Shown here: one piece after another, positions 20,990 to 33,110 of the stretch
Layout of the letters: every line of letters begins with the position of its first letter
Numbering within the stretch: position 1 is the first letter of the stretch
Notes under the pieces: model-generated
What the model was told of the DNA's origin: nothing
The model's database searches: none
What the model saw: the letters and a program-made list of their open reading frames with translations, nothing else
Made by a program: the position numbers and the translations under genes
Assembly: GCA_034401795.1 (NCBI GenBank)
Contig: CM067371.1
Location: 81,736,628 to 81,800,627, forward strand
Source: Chaetoderma sp. LZ-2023a
Lineage: Eukaryota > Mollusca > Caudofoveata > Chaetodermatida > Chaetodermatidae
DNA length: 64,000 nt
Reading direction: 5' to 3'

Positions 20990-21640
20990 AGAGCGCATGC
21001 AAAGAAATTCTGTCGAAATCACTCAGATCATGTGGTCTACATAATAACACATTAACATAATGGCAACACGGCAAACAATGCAAAATCTGTGGCTGTCCAT
21101 AAAAGTCACAATGCACAAGAATGGCTGTTTGTCAACGTAATTGTAACAACCGCATGCACACTACTTAATGAAATCTGCCTTAGTTTGTCCCCCGCTGGTC
21201 CTGTTGCTACATGTGCATAGTCAGTGCATAATTATACATGCTTTCTGAGAAATGATACTCCATTGCGCATTGACAGGAAACACACTTTGTGAATCACAGA
21301 CAGTTATTGAACCTATGTACTAAACCCCAGCCTCTCCCAAACTTCCAGGAACCCTGGAGGCACATATACGCGATACCTTGTTCCTCTCCAGATTGACACT
21401 TATAAGTATAATTGGCTACGTTGCAGACGCGCCAACATGAGTTCTTTTGGCAAGCCTACAAGACATGTCTGATTTAACCATTTCATCTCCACAACTCATG
21501 TGTCTGATTGTGTTTTATTACCCCTCCGAACACAGACGCACACGATTATCCATTTCAAGACAAAGCGCCTAGCCATGACTATCTTAACCCGTTAATCTTC
21601 AAATTTGTTCAGGAAAATTTTAATAGACCAAGAGATTATT
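20990..21640. other. Intergenic DNA, no gene seen
   Basis: No coding frame, repeat or splice signal that I can support. Confidence 0.4.
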
Positions 21641-21830
21641 TTTGAAAATTTAACACTGGAATGACTGGCTCAGTTATTTTGACCGGTTGAATCCTAAATT
21701 CCCAGAATTCCAATTTGAAGATAAATGTACAGGTAGGCTGCTGTTGAAGTTTTTAAAACTAATCTGCCAGGAAGAGCAGCAGCAGCTCTTAGTCTAATTA
21801 GTTTCGAAATATTCAACAAAATAGGTAGGC
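21640..21830. repeat. Family E arm joined to a family A hairpin
   Basis: TTTTTGAAAATTTAACACTG and GGAATGACTGGCTCAG match one arm of the hairpin at 51,660-51,775. Directly after comes a short family A hairpin (AACTAATCTGCCAGGAAGAG, then CTTAGTCTAATTAGTTTCG). Confidence 0.6.
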
Positions 21831-22214
21831 CTATTGAATTATAAATGAGTTTTCGCAGGATTAGGGTTCGCTCTTACCACTCTGATGTCAAAATTTTAAA
21901 TTTTCAAATTCAAATAAAAGATGAAATGATGTTCATTTTTCAGTAACTTTGCTGATCGATGTTGCTGTCATCATAGACTTTCTTTGCTATTGACACGGTA
22001 AAAAATAGAATAGTGGCATCAGAGTGGTAAGAGTTAAAGCTAGTTTGAGAGGCATTGTTACTTACTGCCATACACAACGTAGCCAATATTTCTTTCTTTT
22101 ACACCAGTTGTCGTATTTTGGTCTTTGGGTTCAAAGTGTTAATGCTTATTCTAGATAACTGCTGGATATTTTGGAAAAACCCTTTCTTGAGATGTGTTCC
22201 TACTAAGAGAATAG

Positions 22215-22605
22215 AAGGATCTATTTCTAGCGACGCCCCGCCCATTTCTAGCTAAGCTCAGCCCTATTTTCCTCCTGTTGGGATCAATTTATATACGTTG
22301 AATCCTGATTTTCCAGAATCCCAATTTCAAGGTAACTAACTATACAGGTGAGCTGTTTAGAAACTAATTTGATGGGGTGACTACCTATGTCAGCAACAGC
22401 GCCTAGTCAATTTATTTTCAAAATATTCACCATAATGTTGATTAAATAATAGGCCTAAAGACATACAATTCGTAAAGTTGACGGACTATTCAATGTCCAT
22501 GATGGAGCTAGATACGTCATTCATTATGCATTTTGATTGTGACGTCAGTCTACTTGTGACGTGATTGATTACGACGTCATATACTTGAGTGACAGATCGG
22601 ATGCT
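22215..22605 (+). repeat. Hairpin repeat family A, near full length
   Basis: GGATCTATTTCTAGCGACGC start, arms AGCTGTTTAGAAACTAATTT and GTCAATTTATTTTCAAAATA, then TTGATTGTGACGTCAGTCTA and GATTACGACGTCATATACTT before GAGTGACAGATCGGATGC. The last part is the segment that resembles the Polinton 46-bp repeat core. Confidence 0.8.
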
Positions 22606-23035
22606 CCATTATTCCCAAGCATATTCAATTGAGCATTGTTTAGATTGTAATAAACATCTTCTAACAGACCAACATCGTGATCGCAGATCGCAGTAGGCAT
22701 ACTTGACATAGGTCTATTATTATTTAATAATGAAGGAAAGTGCCCTTGTTGGGCACCTTCCCGTTTGTTGTACTTTTGGAGAGGGCCTTTGTATCACCAT
22801 CATCACTGTCATAACTACAACCACCACAGCAACAACCACCATCATCATTCCGACCTCGTGCAACGGCCATAACATTGTCTAATCAGCAGACGGAATGTTA
22901 CATTTTTCACGAAAATGTAACCTGGAGTTCCTATCTTTCTCGATACCTTTATGTATATGCTAGTATTTACTAATTGTATCGCCGATAGCAAGCAGACATG
23001 TGGTACGAATTTTCGAAACGCGTCGAGAACAGACA
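22606..23035. other. Intergenic DNA, no gene seen
   Basis: ACC/ATC-rich run at 22,796-22,850 and no recognisable gene. Confidence 0.4.
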
Positions 23036-23650
23036 TTATTAAAGGTGCACATTCACACCAGAATGCGTGAAAATAAAATTAGTTAAATTGTACACTTTTA
23101 GAACCTTAAATTATGTTCGGCAAAATAATGAAACGAATCAATCTTAACATATGATGGTTTCATTCCACATACATTAATATAATGTTTAGTTGTGAAGTTG
23201 AATTAAAGGTGCATATTCACACCAACATGCTTGAAAATAAGTGTTACAATTGTGTACTATAAGAGGCTTGAATTGTGGGCCTAGTTGTAATGAAACGAAA
23301 TAAATCTCTAACATATCTATCTATCTATATGAATACATCACAGCTCAGAAATAAAGGGAAATGTTTCCAAAACAAAATAAACACTGTTGAATATTTTTTA
23401 ACATAATTGGTATGGATAACATTGATGCCGTGAACTATGTTATGCCTTATCACTCCATCCCTATGCAATGGCTGGGACCAATCTTTTTCTTATTTCAATC
23501 ACGGTACCCCAAACCAGACAAGTGGTGTTAAAGGTACATATTCACACCAGAATGTCTGGAAAACTTTGTATACGTTTAGTGGCTTAACTTGTTTGACCAC
23601 ATATAATGAAATGAAATAAATCTTAAATCGTGGAGTCATTCCACATAAAA
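23036..23650. repeat. Family C: three head-to-tail units around a family B fragment
   Basis: Three copies of a unit that begins TTAAAGGTGCACATTCACAC, passes through a GTACACTTTTAGA-type line and ends GAAACGAATAAATCTTAA, then TTTCATTCCACAT (near 23,040, 23,205 and 23,525). A family B fragment (ATCACAGCTCAGAAATAAAG and CATAATTGGTATGGATAAC) sits between the second and third. Confidence 0.7.
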
Positions 23651-26490
23651 AAAATCTTTTGAATGTTTAGTTGTGAATTTGAATTATGGACTCGTGTCTC
23701 TAATTCAGTTTCACAATTTAAAAAATTATATCAATTTATATGGTATAAAATCATCATATATACGCACAGAAGATCTTACTTTGACATTGTATGAATGTAT
23801 TGCCACAGTGCTATATAAAACATTCTAAATGCCCCTTTCCATATGTTCAGCACATTTCCTTCGGAACTGTATACTATTAAGCATAATTGGTGTGTTCATC
23901 TTTATGTCTACGCCTGTGTGCCTACATGTGTGACATAAACAATGCTGTCATGTCTTGTGTTTTCCTGACATAAACAACGACAGTGCTGCCAAAAGGAAAT
24001 AATAATTGATGGCGTAAATTCGAGGCCAGACAACGTCAGAGTCATTAGTCTTCAAAACTCTTAGCCTAGCCACATAGCAGTTGAACTGATGTATTCATGG
24101 GTGAACCCACAGAGAATGCAATACACCGTTCCCACATTGACGTCATTACGCCAAGATTTCCCTAAAAGAATGCTGCAAGCACAACTGCTGGCTGGTAAAG
24201 CCACCAACAAGCAGCTGACCTGCGTTGAGTTACTATTGTACTGCTATTTATATTCGTTGCTATTTAAATCGTTTGTATGATGAACTAAAATCGCTATATT
24301 ATTTAAGGCACCATTGGAAAGCGCATTCAATTGCCTAAGCATCAATGCATAGTTTTTGTAATATTTTTGTTAAATTTTCACTGAGTTATTTGCGTATATA
24401 AAATACACCACTATGCTTAGATTCATTAAATCAAGTGGACAATAGGAGATATTTTAAAATTACAATCTGCTGTATTAAATTTTACAAAACTTTGAAAACG
24501 AATACAGAAATGTATAGCAAATTGGCTTAGCTTTCCAATTATGTATGACTTCCATAATATTATGAAATTGGTTCTTAGCTTAAAGTGCGTTGTATTTGAA
24601 TTGCGTGTCAGCTATTGCGGTTACCAGGAAGAAGTGGTATGTGCAATGCATTCTGGGAAGGTATTTTCACAAAATACGCTAATGTGAGAAAGGTCTATTC
24701 AAAACTGAGGAAGTGGAGCTTACATAAGGTAGAAAGATGACTCATCCAGCTCCCTATCCACTTCATCCATGGACTGAGCTCCAACCTCAGAGCTGAACAA
24801 CGTGTTCTCATTTCTGCTACACAATGCCTGATTAAGGAAGGAAAGTAACCTGCAGTCTTCATCAGCACTTCAGTTCCAAATGTGAGAAACATTAAACATT
24901 TCCACTCAATGGCTCTATGAAAATCTGAGCATTCTATTATAACTCAGTGAGATTGCACTGCAGTGGAATCATGTAGGCCTAATCAATCATCCGGCGTCCA
25001 TCTCACGGCTTATACTTCCATTGCAACAGGTAATTGATAATTTAAGTCAATCAGTACACCCCTTATCAATAATTGTGCATCCATCGCTCAGCCAATCAAA
25101 TTAAGCATCAATCGGTACAGGGGCAATCGATAATTTATATGCATCTATCACTACAGCGGATTCTGTTTTCTGCAGCTAATTCTGACACCAACCGAAATAG
25201 AGTGAACATCTCTGTGTACTAGCAGTGATCGATGTTTTCATTATACTTATAGTATTGTTAGGGCAATTAGTAATTTATCTTATGTTTATTCTGCTATTGG
25301 TAATGTTACCGTGTAATATGTATAAGTGAAGCAAGAAATATAGGTTCTGGATAACAGATTTATAGGATTTGCAAGAAGAGGAAGAGGGAACAACGAAATT
25401 AGGTATTTTAGCGAGTATTTTATAATATCTTAGCAAAATAATATAAGACCACAGTGTACATTTTTTTGAAAACTCTAAACTCAAAAATCCGTAATTAGAA
25501 CTGCCTTTCTTACGTTTTTAGACAGCATTCTATAATATCTTCGAAAAACAGTGTAAGACCACTGCTGTCATTAAAAAAAAAAGAATCGGTAATTAGAATT
25601 ATTTTTCGTATCCATTGATCATTACTGAAACTAACCAGATGGGGGTGGCGGTTGGGGAGGTAGGGGTGGGGTGGCAGGTGTAGGGGTGTTCGATAGCCAA
25701 CTTTTTGATTGGCTTTCACAGGTCATTGATATCGAGGGGGGTGGGGGGGGGAATGCGCGTTAATCGGCCATATATGAAGTGTGGATAAGTGACGTAAGCT
25801 GGTTGGCATGATTGTACTAGAACGCCCACCAGCACAGGCCCCCTTTTCACACTACATATATAGCCAGTTAATCCTTGCTGACTTTCGAAATCACGTGACC
25901 TGTGCGAGCCAAGCAAAGAGCGTGTCTATTTTCTCCCATTACCTCTAACGTATCATACTAGATCTAGATGTGGTGGTGCACTATATGGACGTATGCGATA
26001 TCATAGAAGCTGAGATGTGGTGTGAAATGTTTACATTGGCACTTACATCTTCAGCTACGTTATTTATAACCTTTAACTTTCGAGTCGGCAAATCTGGTGA
26101 GTTCATTGATGCAATCTCAAGATTGCTATGAGACTGGAGCAGAGGCGTGGATTATTCGCCACATTATCACTAACAATACGGTATCTGCCATCTCCTCAAT
26201 GATCGCCGGCTTCATTCATTGATATCTACAAGAAAGTTATAGAATGTTGTATTCCTTTTAGTTTGACACGATGATTCTATAATGCTTTTTGGCTGCTCAA
26301 CTCATTTCCAATACGAGCCACGGTAACATTCTGCTTTAGAACTATAAACGGTCCATAGCCCTTGACCATTGTATGTTCGTGTTCTTAGTGTGTGTGAATG
26401 GAGAATTACACATGTCTAGTCAATAACTCAAAATAAAGAAGTTGAGTTGGTCCAATAATTTCATGTAGGCCTACGCTTCCGCACTTTCCA
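23651..26490. other. Intergenic DNA, no gene seen
   Basis: AT-rich with no coding frame that I can support. Short related segments recur at about 25,435-25,480 and 25,525-25,600 (AATATCTT...GAAAA..TGTAAGACCAC), a local duplication. A GGGGTGG-rich run lies at 25,640-25,690 and a G-run at 25,735-25,750. Confidence 0.4.

Positions 26491-26493
<3 letters not shown>

Positions 26494-26556
<63 letters not shown>
26494..26556. repeat. (TC)n microsatellite
   Basis: About thirty uninterrupted TC units. Confidence 0.95.
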
Positions 26557-26559
<3 letters not shown>

Positions 26560-27570
26560 GGCCTCCTCTCTATACCGCCCCTTTCTAGATGCATTGTCTC
26601 ACCCGCCGTTTCCAATTCTCATTCTGTCTCTCCTTTCCTGTGCATAGGCTTTCGTGGTGTTAATGTCGGTTATGCTAGAAGTTTAGATCTGTACGATCTT
26701 TTACGTTGGCAGCTCTATTAAGACAGACGTACGTAATTGTTAAAATTAAAATTGAATTAAAGAACGTATTTTATTCCAGTTAATATTAATGCACCAACTC
26801 GCTCGATTGCAGTATCCTGACGATACGCTCCCTTTAAGACGAGCATTAACACATTTGGAATGTAGGTTACTAAGCTGTGTCCCGCACCTGTCTTCAATAA
26901 TTGACCAGTATTGGTGCCAATTCTATTGTTTTCTGACTGAATGAGCGGGAAACGGTTATACATTAGGGACGGAGATTCCACGCGATTGTGAAAACGAGAA
27001 TCACCTGTCAGAATGCACATCTGCCTTTCTTTACCACCTACGAGAACATTAACTTGAGGGAAACAGGCACTCGTCCTGGACCTGGAACACTACCTATCTG
27101 TACGATCATCTGTCTTCGCAAGCTATCATAATCCTTAACTCTAGCCATAACAACTAGTCGAGAATAAGAAAAAACTGTACTATTAATCATCTAGGTGCGC
27201 ATGAGAGCTATCCGCTGAGTAGCTGCGGCCACCTCATCATCCACCCGGTTCCAGTGACTGGTCGCCAAAACGTTCTCGCTTAATGCAGGTTTTATCCCAT
27301 TCGATTCCACAGCACCCGTTTTCCCGCCACACCTTCCAACAGGAACAATTGAATAAATTGGGTTGTTGTAACATTGCCATTCATTGGCCGATTATTTATG
27401 CATATCTAGGATGCTCCTAAGAGGATCTTTTTAGATTGTTTGCGTGCATCTGTTGATAGGGCATTTAGGCAATGTTTGTAGTTGGTGAGGAATCTGTAAA
27501 ATGGTAACATTGTCGATCCGCGCTCACCAAGCATACTAAGAGAACGGATGAATCCACTTTTAATTGTGAC
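26560..27570. other. Intergenic DNA, no gene seen
   Basis: Several 60-90-codon frames occur but none shows a recognisable domain or supporting splice sites. Confidence 0.35.
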
Positions 27571-27935
27571 CGTCAATCTATAGCTAAGCTCCACCCATGC
27601 ATTGAGCGTGGTGGCATCGATTTATATATTTTGAAACCTGACTTCCCAGCATTCCATTTTCAAGGTAAGAGTGAACTGTTGAATATTGTTAATCTAATTT
27701 GACTGGCCACTGTTGCTGCTTATGGCTTATGGCAGCAACAGCGACCAGTCAAATTAGTATCAAAATATTCAACGGAATGTTTTTTAAATAGTAAAGCCAT
27801 ACAATTCGTACACCGGACGGACGTTTAAAAGTTCCTGACGGACTTAGCTACATCATTCATTGCGTATTTTATTGTGACGCCAGTCTGCATGTAACGTAAA
27901 TGATTATAATGCTATATACTTGATCTACAGATTGG
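27570..27935 (+). repeat. Hairpin repeat family A, full hairpin
   Basis: CTATAGCTAAGCTCCACCC start. The hairpin is at about 27,676-27,772, with arms meeting at CTGCTTATGGCTTATGGCAG, an extra ATGGCTT in the loop. The end retains TTATTGTGACGCCAGTCTGC and a decayed second site. Confidence 0.8.
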
Positions 27936-28654
27936 ATTCACCAATTAGCGTGCAAATTACCTCCGTCGCAGGTGTTTCATCAATTTTAATTACCGTCCCC
28001 TCTTAAAAGAATTAACAAAGAAGTTTAAACGCTGTTGTACATACTGGCGTGTCCGGGAGCGCGTGTAGACGAACCGTACTTAAACGTCTTAATGTTTCTG
28101 TGGATGAATTAAGTTTTCTTCAATGCAGAGTTGATATTTATTTAAACCTGAATGGGAAATTACCAAAAAATAAATTAATATTGTGCATTACAATTTATTA
28201 TGGCCTACCACGTGTGCATATTGCTGTTCGTCCGTAGAAACTTGTGGTAGAAAATGTGGTGTTCATTGGAGAATGTTGTTGCAAAAAATTGTTCCTGTTT
28301 CAGTCAGCAACTCAGTCTCAAAATAAGAAAACAAGTTGTCCTCAAAGTACGGTTGGAATTTAGCCAGCATACTAGGAAAATAACCAGCTTTAAAACACCG
28401 CCGCGTGGTAGCTAATAGCAGGTGGTCGGATAATTCAAAGTTAGTTACCAAATATGAAACGCTTTTATTGAGGGTGGTGGTGGTGGGATGGATATGACAT
28501 ACACCCAACCCTGCTCGAGGGAACATTTGGATTTCGGAGCCATAAGACCGTGGTTATTTAAGCCATGTGGGGGTAATAACAGCCTGTCCACATGTTTTAA
28601 CTAATCACCATCATTGCCTCTAAAAGGCATATATCTCTTAGCAAGTTACTTGTA

Positions 28655-28995
28655 TGAAAGGCCCATATTCACATCAGGATGTTTGAAAATTAATTTGTTA
28701 AAGTTGTATACTTTTCGAGGCTTAGCTTGTGTACGCCGATGTAATGAAAGGAAATAAATCTTAGCACGTCATGATTTCCTTCCGCGTATATTAATAGTAT
28801 CGTTTAAGCTGTGAAATTGCATTAGGGACATGGATTCCTAATCCAACTTCACAACTTAAAGGTTAGTTTAATAAATGCGAATGAAATCATCATGCGATTT
28901 ATTTCGTTTCATTACATTGAGCGACGTAATTCAAGCCACTAAACGTATGCAATTTTAGCAATTTTATTTTAAAGGATTTTAGTGCGAATATGTGT
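28655..28995. repeat. Family C: two units in inverted orientation
   Basis: The left unit starts AAAGGCCCATATTCACATCA and the right unit ends GTGCGAATATGTGTCTTTAA. Matching inner segments GAAAGGAAATAAATCTTAGC and GATTTATTTCGTTTCATTAC face each other. The pair forms a roughly 340-bp foldback structure with TIR-like ends, and suggests that the head-to-tail copies at 23 kb are half-elements. Confidence 0.7.
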
Positions 28996-29029
28996 CTTTA
29001 AGCGAAACCACCTGTCTGTAGTAACTAAT

Positions 29030-29400
29030 GGATGGATCTGATCTGTCAGTCGAATATATGACGTCATAACCAATTACGTCACTTGTAGGCTGACGTCACA
29101 ATCATAATGACGTTATATAACTCCGCCTTGAAGCTAGAAAGGTATGTCAAGTGTACGAATTGTATGCCTTTGATGGATTTACTATTAAATAAATATTCTG
29201 TGGAAACAATAATTTGACTGTCATCAACAGCGCAGAGACAAATTAGTTTCAAAATATTAAACATCTTACCTGTATAGTTGCCTTGAAATTTAAATTCTGG
29301 GAATTAAGGATTCAAAGTATATACTAAGTTGATTCCACATCGCTGACAATGGGCGGAGCTTACCTAGAAATGGGCGGGCGTAGCTAGAAATGGATCCCTC
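29030..29400 (-). repeat. Hairpin repeat family A, one arm
   Basis: TATGACGTCATAACCAATTA and GGCTGACGTCACAATCATAA sites, then a single arm (GCAGAGACAAATTAGTTTCA) and the inverse GGCGGAGCTTACCTAGAAAT end. Confidence 0.75.
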
Positions 29401-29764
29401 TATTGCTTGCTCTGGGGATGGACGATTTTTCAATGTTTCGATAAATCGCGACTCTGTAAAAGATCACGTCATTTATGAAGTTAGCCTGGGAGAACAGGGG
29501 AAATCGCGAACAATTTAGGGCGAATATTTGGAAATTTCTGTGACTGCAACCTGCGACTGCCTATGTCAGAAACAGCTTAATGTTCAAAGTTAGTTTGACG
29601 ATGATGTCCATTGACACTATTACAAATGTGTGTATATCCCCAGCCCCATCTCACATATCAAGTTACGTTTGTACATTTGGACGTACGATAAATCGATATA
29701 TAGTGAACTTGCGCAATTAAGATATCGTGATATTATCTAGATATTATCTAGTATATCGTTCATC

Positions 29765-29950
29765 ATTACAGTACAACTCATGCGTAAATTATCATGTTTG
29801 CAAAACAAAGATGAAACATGTTAGTAAGAAATAATATGTTGAACATTTTCATAATTTGTTTATAAGACAATGTTTTCCAATTCAATTATGCTCAAAATTT
29901 GCAAGAGTAAGACTATGTTATTTCTGAGCTGTAGGCCCCTACTGTAGCTG
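29765..29950. repeat. Hairpin repeat family B, loop-shortened copy
   Basis: TACAGTACAACTCATGCGT and TTATTTCTGAGCTGTAGG ends with TTGCAAAACAAAGATG and CCAATTCAATTATGCTC inside. Confidence 0.65.
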
Positions 29951-30113
29951 AACTTCATAAGGTGATCGAATGTAGTTTTACTGCATGGCCTATTTTACTA
30001 TGATAACTTGTCAGAAATTTTATGGACGCAAAAGACAGGCAGTTAGCTTCTTAATAACTACCGATTGTTTTAACAAAATAATTAGTAAATTTTCTATTGT
30101 TTTTCGTGTTCAG

Positions 30114-30296
30114 GTCACATTCCGGGCATGTGCCATCACACACGACTGAGCCTTGGCAAAGACTACGTGGTGCTGTTGACGCGGAGAGAAGGTAACCTGG
30201 AGCCTCGTGAGATTGATATCGAAATATCGGGACCAACGGATGCGAACTTTGATCCAATCACAGATGTGTGTGGTCTATCACTCGAATACCCCTTAG
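30114..30296 (+). CDS. Host gene exon (extracellular protein), exon 1 of 4 seen
   Basis: Acceptor TTTTTCGTGTTCAG ends at 30113 and the donor TTAG/GTAAGC follows 30296. Both introns are phase 1. The exon encodes about 60 residues: HIPGMCHHTRLSLGKDYVVL, then REGNLEPREIDIEI, then ANFDPITDVCGLSLEYPL. Two cysteines, alternating strands and the CGL motif suggest an extracellular beta domain. The 'C-x-x-x-x-L-x-L-G-K-x-Y-V-V' start is reminiscent of the second half of NTR (netrin-like) modules, but I would not assign it. Codon-level order is clean between splice sites and broken outside. It would be preceded by upstream exons with a signal peptide, which I could not find in this window. The flanking introns are full of hairpin repeats. 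Confidence 0.7.
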
Positions 30297-30399
30297 GTAA
30301 GCCTACCCATTGAGCATAGTCTGCCATTATTGACAAGGAGGACTACCTTTTAAAATAAAAATGACCTCATTTGACGAAGATTGTCGATGAGGCAGGTCG

Positions 30400-30800
30400 T
30401 GCAATGGAGAAATCCAGTTTATCCATCAGTCATAGATGACGTCATAATCATCAACTACGTGACGCGTAGGATGCCGTTATAATCAATTACGTCATGAATG
30501 AAGTAGCTAAGTGCATAACGAACGTTTACTTGGTGTCAGACTAAGCGGCGCTGTACGAATTGTATGTCTTTACAATTTAATAAACATAATGTGGAATATT
30601 TTGAAACTAATTTGACTGGGCGCCGTTGCAGCCATACAGCGGCCAGTTAAATTAGTTTCAAAATATTCAATAGCTTACATGTATAGTTTTCTGGAAATTG
30701 ATAGTCAGAGAGTTCAGGCATCGATCGATCCCAACAGGGGCGAAGACTGGGTGAAGCTTAGCTAACGATGGGCGGGGCATAGTTGAAACTGGATTCCTTC
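30400..30800 (-). repeat. Hairpin repeat family A in intron
   Basis: GATGACGTCATAATCATCAA, ATTACGTCATGAATGAAG, arms GAAACTAATTTGACTGGGCG and GCGGCCAGTTAAATTAGTTT, then GCATCGATCGATCCCAAC. The loop is nearly absent (CAGCCATACAGC). Confidence 0.85.
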
Positions 30801-31395
30801 ATTGATTTTATGTTGATTACAATAATATTGTCCTGAGAGGACTAGTATTAGGCCTATACATTGGCTTGCTGGACGCCGTACCTAACTTCCATGCAGTAGC
30901 AATCACCATTCCTCCTAACAAAATATGAGTTACGCTTCTTCAGGGTCCGGGTGACAATCTCTCAACCAGGTTTGGTGACAATCACTGCAGCGGACCTTAG
31001 AGATAGCGGCAACACCCTTTTGGATGGTCTTGACCATTGACATTTTTATCACACCACGACTACCGTTCTTGGGAACCATGTGGACAAGGTTCCGCCCACG
31101 TTTGCTCAAGATACCTCTTGTAGAGTGATAGCGCCTGACGCACACTGGAGTCGTTACATAGCTGGTTTATATGAAGGATTGTCCACAAATCTTCCTGTAT
31201 CAAAACACGCTTCAGGTTTACTTTATGTTTATAAATTTTACCAAGTCGTGACAATGAGCAGAATTGTGTGTTTGTCATTCGGGCCCCATATATTACACTC
31301 AATGGGACTGGCATGTGCCTTATAGAATACCACCATTTTATGACTAAAAATGCACGTACGTTAGAATAAACGGACAAAGTGCTATTCCAGGTGGC
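30801..31395. other. Intronic DNA without recognised features
   Basis: A minus-strand frame at 31,060-31,398 (112 codons) and a shorter one at 30,930-31,145 show no domain that I know. Low-confidence remnants at best. Confidence 0.3.
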
Positions 31396-31397
31396 CA

Positions 31398-31590
31398 TAA
31401 GAAATGAAATGAAATCTATTTGTACGGAAGGAAATTACGCGTTTTGACCATACAGAGATCTACTATAGGCCTATGTCTACCTACCATGTAGGGTTTGGCA
31501 ATATGTCTACCTACCATGTAGGATTAGGTATTGGCAATATGTCTACCTATACCATGTAGGTTTTGGTAATATGTCTACCTACTAATTTTT
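31398..31590. repeat. Family D: ATGTCTACCTACCATGTAGG repeats
   Basis: A leader (GAAATGAAATCTATTTGTAC, then GACCATACAGAGATCTACT) is followed by four imperfect copies of a roughly 28-bp unit containing CTACCTACCATGTAGG, itself partly palindromic. Confidence 0.8.
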
Positions 31591-31674
31591 CTCGAGCCAT
31601 GTGCAATCTTATAGCATATCTATGGGCATGCCTTTTTCTGTCTACATCTTTCTTAATATAGGTTCACTAATAGA

Positions 31675-32025
31675 GGTATCTATTTCTAGCTATGCTCTGC
31701 CCATGTCTAACTAAGCTCCGCCCACTTTTTAACTATAAAATTTGAACCCTGACTTCCCAGAATCCCATGTTCAAGGTAATTATACAGGTAATCTGTTGAA
31801 TATTTTAAAACTAATTATGGCAGCAACAGCGCCCTGTCAAATTAGTTTCAAAATATTCAACATAATCTTTATTAAATAGTAAAATCATAAAATTCGTCCA
31901 CTTGACGGACTTTGCAATGTCCATGATGAAACTAAATATGATACTATGTATTGTGGCGACAGCCTACAAGTAGCGTAATTGAGTATGACTAAAATAATGA
32001 GTGACAGATGGGATCCCTCAGTTGC
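31675..32025 (+). repeat. Hairpin repeat family A in intron, deleted hairpin
   Basis: ATTTCTAGCTATGCTCTGCC start, ATATTTTAAAACTAATTATG directly joined to GCAGCAACAGCGCCCTGTC, so most of the left arm is lost, then a decayed CRE-pair end. Confidence 0.75.
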
Positions 32026-32104
32026 GCAACTATTGTATGGATACGGTCTCAGAGCCACAACAGCAATTTTAAGATAGTATTACAACGCCTCTCCGAGCAT
32101 GTTG

Positions 32105-32280
32105 TATGAAATGAAATGAACTCAATGAAATCTATTTGTACTGAACGAAATTACGCGCTTTGACCATACAGAGATCTACTGTAGGCCTAGGTCTACCTAC
32201 CATGTAGGTCTTGTCAATAATTATGTCTACCTACCATGTAGGTCTTGGCAATATATCTACCTACCATGTACTCATTTTGA
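32105..32280. repeat. Family D, second copy
   Basis: Same leader (AATGAAATCTATTTGTACTG) followed by three CTACCTACCATGTA units. It lies 0.7 kb from the first copy in the same orientation, with a family A element between them. Confidence 0.8.
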
Positions 32281-32299
32281 TGGACATATCCATAATCAG

Positions 32300-32437
32300 T
32301 TACACCAATCAGACGCGTTCTGATCTCCGACACGTACATGCCCGTCTGTGCCCCCAATAACTACATGTGGGTAACTGTTATCAGTAAAAATGGCCACACA
32401 GTGCAAGAAGGCTGGGTCAATAACGAAGAGTATGTAG
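32300..32437 (+). CDS. Host gene exon, exon 2 of 4 seen
   Basis: Acceptor CATAATCAG ends at 32299 (weak pyrimidine tract) and the donor GTAG/GTTAGT follows 32437. The exon starts with two bases that complete a phase-1 codon and ends in phase 1, like its neighbours. It encodes about 46 residues: TPIRRVLISDTYMPVCAPNN, then YMWVTVISKNGHTVQEGWVN, then NEEYV. The alternating hydrophobic pattern and single Cys suit a beta-sandwich strand set of an extracellular protein. I do not recognise the family. Its acceptor is the weakest of the four exons, but the reading frame, both phases and the open frame support it. Confidence 0.6.
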
Positions 32438-32624
32438 GTTAGTGCCTCGGTGGATCAGCAAATTCGATCCAGGCTAGGGCGGACGGTCAGATGGTGGTGC
32501 AGGTTGATGGAGGGCAAGAAGTAAAGAAGTGAAGCTTCCAGGAGGAATCGTCTTGTGATGGTTAACATCATCTTTAGACACGGATTTAATGACTAGCCCA
32601 TGCCTCAACACCATTTCTCTCAAA

Positions 32625-32770
32625 AAATATGTTCTGTTTAATAATTTGAAACTAATTTGACGGGAAGAAGTTGCTGCCTAAGGCAGAAACAGCTTCCAGT
32701 CAGATTTGTTTCAAAATATTCAACAGCTTACCGATATGAATTCTGTGAAATTGAGGTACAGACTGGTACT
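32625..32770 (-). repeat. Hairpin repeat family A, core only
   Basis: TTTGAAACTAATTTGACGGG, loop GCTGCCTAAGGCAGAAAC, and inverse CAGATTTGTTTCAAAATATT. The outer parts are lost. Confidence 0.75.
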
Positions 32771-32904
32771 TAAAGGGCCTAAGGGGATTTACCTGTGTAA
32801 ATAAAAAGAAACTTGACAAGCAAGATGAATATTATCGTTTGCAAATAGGATATGAAATACGCTGCTTCACACATTAAGATTCCTCCGGTTCTTGGAGGTA
32901 ATAC

Positions 32905-33110
32905 GAAAAGTTAACAGGTTGCCGAAACAAAACAATTAACACGATGTAAGAAATATTATGTTCAATATGTTGACGATATTTAGATTGGAAGACATTACTG
33001 ACTGAGACCGTGTTGTATTCCAATCCAATTATATTAAAAATATTCAACATTGCGTTTTATTTTGTTGTGGAAACGTGAAAAGTTATCTCTGAGCTTTTCT
33101 GTATTCGTTA
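32905..33110. repeat. Hairpin repeat family B copy
   Basis: GTTGCCGAAACAAAACAAT, GATTGGAAGACATTACTGAC and inverse TATTCCAATCCAATTATATT, then TTTTGTTGTGGAAACGTG and ATCTCTGAGCTTTTCTG. Confidence 0.7.

Noticed and set aside
31060..31398. 112-codon minus-strand frame
   Set aside because: No domain, no splice support, lies in an intron; could be chance.
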